5,741 nucleotides of DNA from Microbacterium sp. (GTDB lineage Bacteria; Actinomycetota; Actinomycetes; Actinomycetales; Microbacteriaceae). Shown here one piece after another: positions 1 through 5,741 of the stretch. The translations under genes were made by a program, and so were the position numbers. Below the pieces are notes generated by a model that ran no database searches, had not been told where the DNA came from, and saw only the letters and a program-made list of their open reading frames with translations. The stretch spans positions 1-5,741 of the forward strand of contig JAITUD010000150.1 of assembly GCA_031286555.1 (NCBI GenBank), in the 5' to 3' direction. Each line of letters starts with the position of its first letter. The stretch's first letter is position 1.

Positions 1-300
1 GTGCTGCTCGCCGATCTCGTCACGAGAACGACCCGGATGGGCGACCTGCTGGCGGTGCTGGACCGCGTTCTCCGGCCCTTTCGGCGCGTCGGGGTCGATC
101 CCCAGACGGTCGCTCTGACGATCTCACTGGCGATCGCGATGGTCCCGGTGATCGCGGGGCTCACCGAGCAGGTGCGCGACGCGCAGCGGGCTCGTGGAGT
201 GCGGCTCGGCATCCGTGCGGCGCTGCCCTTGCTGGTGCTCACGATGAAGCACGCCGACGAGGTGGGCGACGCGCTGGTGGCTCGAGGCGTCGTCCGATGA
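1..300 (+). CDS. ECF transporter transmembrane (T) component, EcfT/CbiQ/BioN-like, 5' partial
   Basis: This is the C-terminal part of the membrane-embedded coupling protein of an energy-coupling factor importer, which links two ABC ATPases to a vitamin- or metal-binding S component. The visible 99 residues contain the two Ala-Arg-Gly motifs of the family at residues 64-66 and 94-96 (window numbering). They lie on the cytoplasmic coupling helices that contact the ATPases. A hydrophobic helix lies at about 37-54, and the stretch 73-82 (AALPLLVLTM) is short and hydrophobic. Family members are about 200-260 residues, so the GTG at base 1 is probably internal and the true start lies left of the window. 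Ending soon after the second ARG motif resembles the compact BioN-type proteins, but the substrate cannot be read from this fragment. The stop overlaps the next gene by 4 bases (ATGA), implying one operon. Confidence 0.85.
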   Translation: MLLADLVTRTTRMGDLLAVLDRVLRPFRRVGVDPQTVALTISLAIAMVPVIAGLTEQVRDAQRARGVRLGIRAALPLLVLTMKHADEVGDALVARGVVR

Positions 301-623
301 TCGTGGTGGGCGGGCACGCGGTCCGCGGCGCCGTCGTCGATGCGCAGACCCGGTGCGAGCACTACCGCACTCCGCTGGACGTGGTCGCGATGCGGTTCCA
401 CTGCTGCGGGGAGTGGTATCCGTGCGTGCACTGCCACGATGAGGCGGCGGGCCACCCTCGCACGGTGTGGCCCGCCGCCCTCGGCGCCGCCGAGGCTGCG
501 CTATGCGGAGTGTGCGGCCGCGGCATGCCGATCGAGGAGTACCGGGCGGCCGCCGAGTGCCCCGGATGCGGGGCTCCCTTCAACCCGCGCTGCGCGCTGC
601 ACCATCCGCTGTACTTCGAGTGA
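297..623 (+). CDS. CHY-type zinc finger protein
   Basis: A 108-residue cytoplasmic protein with no signal peptide or membrane segment, matching the CHY zinc-finger family (the N-terminal zinc module of eukaryotic RCHY1/Pirh2 and of yeast Hot13). Zinc-ligand candidates in order are C20/H22, C36/C37, C43, C46/H47, H53, C70/C73, C88/C91 and C99/H102/H103. The CxHY, HCC, CxxCH, CxxC and CPGCG spacing is typical, and the protein is essentially this single domain. The ATG overlaps the stop of the ECF T-component gene as ATGA, and GAGG at 284-287 sits 9 bases upstream, which supports this start. The bacterial function is not established. Coupling to an importer subunit suggests a metal- or redox-related accessory role, which is inference only. 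The last 123 bases are also read on the other strand as the tail of the acyltransferase gene. Leu69 uses CTA, a codon rare in high-GC genomes, and this creates the acyltransferase stop. Confidence 0.88.
   Translation: MIVVGGHAVRGAVVDAQTRCEHYRTPLDVVAMRFHCCGEWYPCVHCHDEAAGHPRTVWPAALGAAEAALCGVCGRGMPIEEYRAAAECPGCGAPFNPRCALHHPLYFE
501..623. other. Tail-to-tail coding overlap, codon-aligned antisense
   Basis: The 3' ends of the zinc-finger gene (+) and the acyltransferase gene (-) overlap by 123 bases. The two frames are in register: each + codon is the reverse complement of one - codon. The TGA stop of the zinc-finger gene (621-623) is read as TCA (Ser421) on the other strand, and the CTA Leu69 codon (501-503) is read as the TAG stop. 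There is no room for an intrinsic terminator between the two genes, so their transcripts should be complementary over at least this stretch. The overlap itself is read directly from the sequence. Whether both reading frames are used to their ends is not proven. Confidence 0.75.
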
Positions 624-1883
624 CGGCAACGGCGTGACGATCGCCAGGGCGGCGACCATCGCGGTGAGTGCGGCGATGACCGTCGTCGTGGAGGTGCCGC
701 GCACCAGCAGGAGCACGACCGCTGCGGTGCCGAGCGTGGCGGCGACGGAGACGGATGCTGCGCCGAGGGACCGGCGCGGCAGCCGGAGCGACTCCATGCG
801 GGACAGCGGCAGGCTGATCAGCGCGGTGATCCCGAGCACGAGCGCCAGCCAGACGGGGCGGCCCAGCCACCACTCGGGCGATGCCGGAGCAGGCAGGTCG
901 AGCATTCCCGCCGTCGCCAGCAGCGCCGAGCCCCCGGCGAGCACCAGCAGCACGGACATGTGCCAGAGATAGATCGTCATGGCCCGCTGCGAGACGAACT
1001 CGGTGAAAGCTCGGGGGCGGGCGCGCTCCGCGAAGGCTGCGATCGGCGCGCGCAGCAGCGAGAAGGCGGCGGTGTGCACGACGCCCACCAGGAGCAGCGC
1101 CGCCGTGGGCGGATTGCTGTTGGCGATGAGGTCGGGGGAGTAGGCGCCGGTGATGAAGGTCGTGGCGAGCGCGGCCAGGGCCGTGGCGCCGATCGCGACC
1201 CGCGCGCGGCGGGACAGCGCGTCGATGCGTCCGTCCGCGAGCAGGAAGCCGAGCTGCTGCATGGTCAGCCAGACGAAGCCGAGATTGAGGAATCCGATCG
1301 CGTCGATCCCGGTCGCCGCTCGGGCGATGTCCACGGCCACGGCGCCGGCGGCGAGCGCACCCAGAGTGATGAAGGGAGCGGTGCGGTGCGCGCGGACAAG
1401 TGCCGGCAGAAGGGCCTGCGCGAGCAGGAACACGGCGAGGAACCACAGCGGCTGACCGAAGCGGAAGCCTGCGACCTCGACGAGGTCGTCCGGAACGCCG
1501 GTGAGCGTGAGGGCTGCCAGACCGACCCCCGCCGTACCGATCACGCCGACCGCCGGCAGAAGGAGCCGGTGCAGACGCGCGGTGACGAACGCGGTGGCCG
1601 ACCCCTCCGGCATCCGCTCGTACGCCTTGAGACCGGCGAACCCGCCGATCACGAAGAACAGCGGCATCACTTGAAGCACCCAACTGACCGGCACGAGCCA
1701 CCAGCCGGCATCACCGGCGTTGGCGAACACGGGTCCGTCCGGTGCGACGGTGACGCCCACCATGAGGCTGTGCAGCACGACCACAGCGGTCACGCACAGG
1801 GCGCGGACGAGATCGATCGCGTGGTCGCGCCCAGAGCGGGCGACGGGGGACAGGGACGACGGGGCTTCCGAGGAACGCGGCAT
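501..1883 (-). CDS. Acyltransferase family 3 (AT3) integral membrane protein
   Basis: A 460-residue polytopic membrane protein of the acyltransferase-3 family, whose members transfer acyl groups to extracytoplasmic sugars, lipids or glycans. After a short polar N-terminus comes the family opening, D24-L-V-R27 followed by a hydrophobic helix ending in the proposed catalytic H38. Next are the MPLFFVIGGF segment (73-82), the R103/R106 ...P110 motif after the second helix, and the late helix with YLWH (305-308). I estimate about ten or more membrane helices. No soluble SGNH domain is present. The ATG at 1883 is the furthest upstream start, because an in-frame TAG lies within the 20 bases before it. 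No good Shine-Dalgarno is visible, and a hairpin ends one base before the ATG. The gene follows the response regulator by 71 bases and could be the last gene of that operon. The last 40 residues (421-460) lie antisense to the zinc-finger gene, are not hydrophobic and look like read-through. The acyl acceptor is unknown. Confidence 0.86.
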   Translation of the reverse strand: MPRSSEAPSSLSPVARSGRDHAIDLVRALCVTAVVVLHSLMVGVTVAPDGPVFANAGDAGWWLVPVSWVLQVMPLFFVIGGFAGLKAYERMPEGSATAFVTARLHRLLLPAVGVIGTAGVGLAALTLTGVPDDLVEVAGFRFGQPLWFLAVFLLAQALLPALVRAHRTAPFITLGALAAGAVAVDIARAATGIDAIGFLNLGFVWLTMQQLGFLLADGRIDALSRRARVAIGATALAALATTFITGAYSPDLIANSNPPTAALLLVGVVHTAAFSLLRAPIAAFAERARPRAFTEFVSQRAMTIYLWHMSVLLVLAGGSALLATAGMLDLPAPASPEWWLGRPVWLALVLGITALISLPLSRMESLRLPRRSLGAASVSVAATLGTAAVVLLLVRGTSTTTVIAALTAMVAALAIVTPLPSLEVQRMVQRAARVEGSPASGALGGRPVLLDRHAAAAHSA

Positions 1884-1884
1884 G

Positions 1885-1903
1885 CCCGGAGGCTATTTCC
1901 GGG
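1885..1903 (-). promoter_or_regulatory. Hairpin directly before the acyltransferase start codon
   Basis: On the - strand, a perfect 6-base stem (CCCGGA pairing with TCCGGG) encloses a 7-base loop and ends one base before the ATG at 1883. The only GGA in the upstream leader that could act as a weak ribosome site is in the 5' arm. The fold could limit or gate translation initiation, or it may be a chance result of high GC content. The 71-base gap 1884-1954 contains no convincing -10/-35 pair and no clear terminator for the response-regulator gene. Confidence 0.35.
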
Positions 1904-1954
1904 GTGTGCTCCGTCACATCGGTCCTGGGTCCTCACCTGGCCCCTACCGGAGTA

Positions 1955-2623
1955 TCAGGCAGGCTCGACCAGTCCGTTGTCGTAGGCGTAGATGACGGCG
2001 TGCACACGATCGCGCAGCCCGAGCTTCGCGAACACCTTGCCCACGTGGGTCTTCACCGTCTGCTCGGCGATGAAGAGCTCGCCGGAGATCTCGGTGTTCG
2101 AGCGCCCCTGGGCGATCAGCACGAGCACCTCGCGCTCGCGATCGGTGAGTTCCGCGAAGGCCGGGTCGACGCGACGGGCGTGGGGTCGGCGTGAGGAGAA
2201 GTGCTCGATCATCCTGCGGGTCACGCGTGGCGAGAGCAGCGCGTCGCCGGAGGCGATCACCCGCACGGCGTGCACGAGGTCATCCGGCAGTGCATCCTTC
2301 AGCAGGAAGCCGCTCGCACCCGCCTCGAGCGCGTCGTAGACGTAGTCGTCGATGTCGAAGGTCGTGAGCATCAGGATGCGGGGCACATGGGCCGAGGGAT
2401 AGGCCGGGCCGAGGATGCGTCGCGTCGCGGCGATGCCGTCGAGCTCCGGCATCCGCACGTCCATCAGGATGACGTCGGGATCGAGGCGGGCGGAGAGCCG
2501 CACCGCCTCCTCGCCGTCGGCGGCCTGCCCGGCCACGGAGATGCCGTCCTGGGCGTCGAGCAGCGCGGCGAAGCCGGCGCGCACCATGCCCTGATCGTCG
2601 GCGACGAGCACGCGGATCGTCAT
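1955..2623 (-). CDS. NarL/LuxR-family DNA-binding response regulator
   Basis: A 222-residue cytoplasmic transcription regulator that should be phosphorylated by the adjacent kinase. The receiver domain occupies about 3-120, with acidic residues D9 and D10, phosphoacceptor D55 (in LMDVRMP), switch residue T87 and conserved K109. A linker of about 40 residues follows. The LuxR-type helix-turn-helix spans about 158-218, with the LTDREREVL entry and the recognition-helix region TVKTHVGKVFAKLGLRDR. The length is standard and all key residues are intact. An in-frame start further upstream (2686) would add 21 residues before the receiver, but the start at 2623 is chosen because MTIRVLVADDQ is the normal domain beginning and a strong ribosome site precedes it. 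The ATG overlaps the kinase stop (ATGA), so the two are translationally coupled. Targets are not visible. The downstream acyltransferase and the operon itself are obvious candidates, by inference. Confidence 0.95.
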   Translation of the reverse strand: MTIRVLVADDQGMVRAGFAALLDAQDGISVAGQAADGEEAVRLSARLDPDVILMDVRMPELDGIAATRRILGPAYPSAHVPRILMLTTFDIDDYVYDALEAGASGFLLKDALPDDLVHAVRVIASGDALLSPRVTRRMIEHFSSRRPHARRVDPAFAELTDREREVLVLIAQGRSNTEISGELFIAEQTVKTHVGKVFAKLGLRDRVHAVIYAYDNGLVEPA

Positions 2624-4005
2624 GCGGTTCCCTTCTGAGCGGCGCCGGATGCGGGATGCCGCGGCAGCCGTGCGGACACCACCCATCCTCCCGCGGCATC
2701 AGGTCCTGCCTGCACCGAACCGCCGAGGAGCTCGGCGCGCTCCGTCATGCCGCGGACGCCGTGCCCGCCGCCCGCGGTCTGGGGGACAGGCTCGGTGGAG
2801 GTGCTGTTGGCGATCCACGCCGACACGTGCTCCTCGGTGCTCGAGAGGGCCACCGCGATCGCCGCGCCCGGCGCATGCCGGACGGCGTTGCTCAGCGCCT
2901 CCTGCGTGATGCGGTAGAGCGCGATCTGCGCCGAGGAGTCGACGTCGCCCGTGACGCGTCCGGAGAGCGCCACATCGGCTCCCGCGCGGCGAGTGGTCTC
3001 CACCAGCGCCGCGATGTGATCGATGCCCCGCTGCGGGGCGAGTTCGGCGGTGTGGTCCTCGGTGCGCAGCACCCCGAGGATGCGGCGCATCTCACCGAGC
3101 GAGGTGCGGGCGGTCGCGGCGATGCCGTCGAACTCTTTCACCGCGTCGTCGGGGAGGTCGGGTAGCCGGTAGCGGGCGGTCGAGGCCTGCACCTGGATCA
3201 GCGACATGCTGTGCGCGACGACATCGTGCAGCTCTCGGGCGATGCGCGTGCGCTCCTCGACCAGCTCGCGGCGGGCCAGTTCCTGGGCCGACTGCGCACG
3301 CTCCCGGACGAGTTCATCGGTGATGCGGAGCTGCCCGGCCACGAGAACAGCGATCAGGAAGGCGGCTGAGGCGACCGATGCGGTGACGATGAGGTCGGCG
3401 ATCACGCCGCCCGACGCCGAGATGTCGGGAATCACGCCGGCCGGCAGCATCACCAGCGCGACACCGGCGATCAGGGTGAACAGGCCGTACCGCCAGCCGT
3501 GCTGCAGCGTGATCGCCATGAGGAACACGACGAACGCGATGATCATCGGCACCGACCACGGCCACGGTGACGAGGCCGCGGCCTCGGGCAGGACTGCCAT
3601 CCAGGGGAGCAGCACCGCGGCGGCGAGGAAGAGCGCGACGGCCGTGCGTGGGTGGTGCCTGCTGATCAGCGGTGCGGAGACTGCTGCTGCGCCGAGGAAC
3701 ATCGCCACGGGCAGATACGTCCCGTAGAGCTGCGCGTGCACCGGCACGAGGATCGGGTAGAGCGCGATGGCGATGACCGAGAGGACCACGACCTGAGCGG
3801 TCTGACGGTCGCGCAGGCGCCGGAACATGGCGATGATGCGGGACGGGTTCTCCCGCCTCGCCGCCCTCTTCTCGGCCTTCGCCGTCTTCCGCTGGGACGC
3901 CTCCGCGGCCTTCGCAGCCTTGGCGGTCGTCTGTGCGGCGTGGCGTTCGGCCTTCTCCGCTCTGCGCGCGGATCTGCGCTCCGCCGTCCTCCGCATAGGT
4001 GTCAT
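2620..4005 (-). CDS. Membrane sensor histidine kinase (HisKA_3 / HPK7 type) with cationic N-terminal extension
   Basis: A 461-residue sensor kinase of the NarX/DesK/LiaS-like class that pairs with the adjacent NarL-type regulator. Residues 1-68 form a very basic, Ala-rich tail with 22 Lys/Arg and 7 Asp/Glu. About six membrane helices follow between 70 and 224 with short loops, so there is no sizeable extracytoplasmic sensor domain. A charged linker (225-250) leads to the HisKA_3 dimerisation domain, with phospho-accepting H260 in RELHDVVAHS. The HATPase_c domain has N373 in the N box (EALSNAVRHA) and a G box at about 412-420 (GGGHGVRGM). All catalytic motifs are intact. The ATG at 4005 overlaps the dedA stop as ATGA. 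A second ATG at 3996, preceded 8 bases upstream by AGGA (4005-4008), gives 458 residues and has the better ribosome site. The signal is unknown. An intramembrane or membrane-stress cue is inferred from the architecture. Confidence 0.93.
   Translation of the reverse strand: MTPMRRTAERRSARRAEKAERHAAQTTAKAAKAAEASQRKTAKAEKRAARRENPSRIIAMFRRLRDRQTAQVVVLSVIAIALYPILVPVHAQLYGTYLPVAMFLGAAAVSAPLISRHHPRTAVALFLAAAVLLPWMAVLPEAAASSPWPWSVPMIIAFVVFLMAITLQHGWRYGLFTLIAGVALVMLPAGVIPDISASGGVIADLIVTASVASAAFLIAVLVAGQLRITDELVRERAQSAQELARRELVEERTRIARELHDVVAHSMSLIQVQASTARYRLPDLPDDAVKEFDGIAATARTSLGEMRRILGVLRTEDHTAELAPQRGIDHIAALVETTRRAGADVALSGRVTGDVDSSAQIALYRITQEALSNAVRHAPGAAIAVALSSTEEHVSAWIANSTSTEPVPQTAGGGHGVRGMTERAELLGGSVQAGPDAAGGWVVSARLPRHPASGAAQKGTA
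2629..2636 (-). promoter_or_regulatory. Ribosome-binding site fixing the response-regulator start
   Basis: The - strand reads AGAAGGGA, then five bases, then the ATG at 2623. This purine-rich Shine-Dalgarno lies inside the last codons of the kinase gene. It decides for the start at 2623 over the in-frame upstream ATG at 2686. Confidence 0.7.
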
Positions 4006-4679
4006 CCTGCCATCCGGGCGGGCTCCTGCTGTGCGTCGCATCCGTTCGTGGCGTCGTCGGCGGCGTCCTCCGTGGCGCGACGACGGCGACGCGCCGCCCC
4101 GATGCGGTCGACGACGATGCCGACGGAGACGGCGATCACGACCCCCAGCACGGCCGCCAGGAACGGCTGGTTCGCCAGCCAACTGCCGGCGAGGATGCCG
4201 ATCGCTGCTCCATACAGTCCCCACGTCGCGCCGGCGATGAGGCTGATCGGCAGGAAGCGGCGCCACGGATATCCGAGCGCGCCGGCGGAGATGTTGACCG
4301 CGACGCGGCCGACCGGGATGTATCGGGCGCCGATGATGAGCGTGGCGCCTCGGCGGGCGAGGGCATGCTGCGCGTACTCGAACGCCGCCTGGATGCGCGG
4401 TCGGCGCATCCAGCGGAACCTGTTCGTGCCGATCGCGCGGCCGAGCGCATAGGCGAGGTTGTCGCCGAGCATGGCACCGAGGGCGGCGGCGACGACGAGG
4501 GCGAGGATCGTGGGCCAGCCACCGGACGCGGCCGCCGCTGCGGCGCCGGCGACCAGGACCGTCTCGCTCGGCACAGGCGGGAACACGGCGTCGACCGTGG
4601 CCACGGCGAACATGACGAGCAGCAGCCACGGCGATGCCGCGGCGGCGAGGATGAAGTCGTTGATGGCGTCCACGCTCAC
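4002..4679 (-). CDS. DedA/VTT-domain (SNARE-associated) integral membrane protein
   Basis: A 225-residue inner-membrane protein of the DedA superfamily, whose studied bacterial members act in envelope homeostasis and lipid-carrier or phospholipid flipping. Family motifs seen are FPPVPSE at 33-39 (with E39), GDNLAYALGR at 72-81, and the re-entrant/helix motif with R119, P122, R125, N129 and G133, where the two Arg are six apart as in characterised DedA proteins. Hydrophobic helices lie at about 18-32, 41-70, 111-135, 143-168 and 172-191. The C-terminus (from about 192) is a polar, Arg-rich cytoplasmic tail. The chosen start is a GTG at 4679, with a second in-frame GTG at 4673. The leader is pyrimidine-rich and shows no Shine-Dalgarno for either, so the start is uncertain by a few codons. 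The stop overlaps the kinase start (ATGA), so dedA is the first gene of a coupled dedA-kinase-regulator operon. The exact substrate is unknown. Confidence 0.92.
   Translation of the reverse strand: MSVDAINDFILAAAASPWLLLVMFAVATVDAVFPPVPSETVLVAGAAAAAASGGWPTILALVVAAALGAMLGDNLAYALGRAIGTNRFRWMRRPRIQAAFEYAQHALARRGATLIIGARYIPVGRVAVNISAGALGYPWRRFLPISLIAGATWGLYGAAIGILAGSWLANQPFLAAVLGVVIAVSVGIVVDRIGAARRRRRATEDAADDATNGCDAQQEPARMAG
4005..4008 (-). promoter_or_regulatory. Shine-Dalgarno that may set the kinase start at 3996
   Basis: AGGA on the - strand is 8 bases before the ATG at 3996 and overlaps the first base of the alternative ATG at 4005. It lies at the dedA stop, so terminating ribosomes could restart at either codon. 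Its spacing favours 3996, while the 4-base ATGA overlap favours 4005. The two products differ by only three residues. Confidence 0.45.
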
Positions 4680-4747
4680 AACGGTAGGAAGGGCAGGAGG
4701 AGGCGCACATCAACCCACGGGTGTAGTCGAGTCATACCTCGGTACCC

Positions 4748-4774
4748 TTTTCGCTCAGGCGGGCCACGTATACT
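4748..4774 (+). promoter_or_regulatory. Possible promoter of the ABC-F gene
   Basis: TATACT at 4769-4774 is a near-consensus -10 box in otherwise GC-rich DNA, about 55 bases before the ABC-F start codon. The -35 side is weak. Only the T-run TTTTCG (4748-4753) is present, and it gives a 15-base spacer. A start site near 4781 would give a leader of about 48 bases. The 149-base region 4680-4828 must also hold the dedA promoter on the other strand, for which I see no convincing boxes. Confidence 0.45.
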
Positions 4775-4781
4775 GATCAGC

Positions 4782-4795
4782 TGGCCATTCGGCCA
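4782..4795 (+). promoter_or_regulatory. Small hairpin at the predicted 5' end of the ABC-F leader
   Basis: TGGCC, a 4-base loop (ATTC) and GGCCA form a perfect 5-base stem right after the predicted transcription start. The same bases also make a direct repeat of GGCCAT (4783-4788 and 4791-4796). It could be a 5'-stabilising stem or an operator half-site pair, and it may also be chance. Confidence 0.25.
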
Positions 4796-4828
4796 TCTCC
4801 CTCCACCCTCAGAAGATCGGATGCTGCT

Positions 4829-5741
<913 letters not shown>

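Noticed and set aside
1904..1954. Intrinsic terminator after the response regulator
   Set aside because: The gap is GC-rich with short CCTGG-like repeats, but no stable stem followed by a T-run on the - strand could be found.
960..1985. A 341-codon open frame on the + strand opposite the acyltransferase
   Set aside because: It is the low-complexity Arg/Gly/Asp/His-rich shadow expected in high-GC DNA opposite a clear membrane-protein gene, with no recognisable domain.
2624..2686. Longer response regulator beginning at 2686
   Set aside because: The added 21 residues have no receiver-domain character, overlap the kinase end by 67 bases, and a strong ribosome site marks 2623 instead.
4006..4713. 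N-terminal extension of the histidine kinase frame back to 4713
   Set aside because: The extra 236 residues are Arg/His/Pro-rich shadow translation of dedA. Kinase-like sequence begins only near 4005/3996, where an ATGA overlap and an AGGA site exist.

Overview
The window is high-GC, gene-dense DNA. Strong G/C third-position bias, ATGA gene overlaps and the protein types present (CHY zinc finger, NarL-type two-component pair, Rv1473-like ABC-F) suggest an actinomycete, most likely of the Microbacteriaceae (for example Microbacterium). That assignment is inferred from recalled family resemblance, not from a search.

Layout. On the + strand, the C-terminal half of an ECF-transporter T component (1-300, cut by the left edge) overlaps by 4 bases a CHY-type zinc-finger protein (297-623). 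On the - strand, read from right to left, are a DedA/VTT membrane protein (4679-4002), a sensor histidine kinase (4005-2620), a NarL/LuxR response regulator (2623-1955) and, after 71 bases, an acyltransferase-3 membrane protein (1883-501). The first three are joined by two ATGA stop/start overlaps, so they look co-transcribed and translationally coupled. The acyltransferase runs tail to tail into the zinc-finger gene and overlaps it by 123 bases. On the + strand at the right edge is the first 304 codons of an ABC-F ATPase (4829 to beyond 5741). The 149-base divergent region 4680-4828 separates it from dedA and holds a TATACT box and a small hairpin.

How the genes may work together. The DedA, kinase, regulator and acyltransferase set reads as an envelope module: a lipid-flippase-type protein, an intramembrane-type sensor kinase with its regulator, and an integral membrane acyltransferase. 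The link between them is inferred from gene order and overlaps, and no target gene is visible. The ECF/zinc-finger pair is the end of another operon, and the ABC-F gene begins a third unit.

No RNA gene, mobile element, CRISPR array or convincing intrinsic terminator was seen, and no gene-free stretch exceeds 150 bases. The most unusual points are the codon-on-codon antisense overlap of acyltransferase and zinc finger, the roughly 65-residue Lys/Arg/Ala-rich tail on the histidine kinase, the coupling of a DedA gene to a two-component system, and a possible short ORF overlapping the ABC-F start. I see no clearly new multi-gene defence or mobile system.
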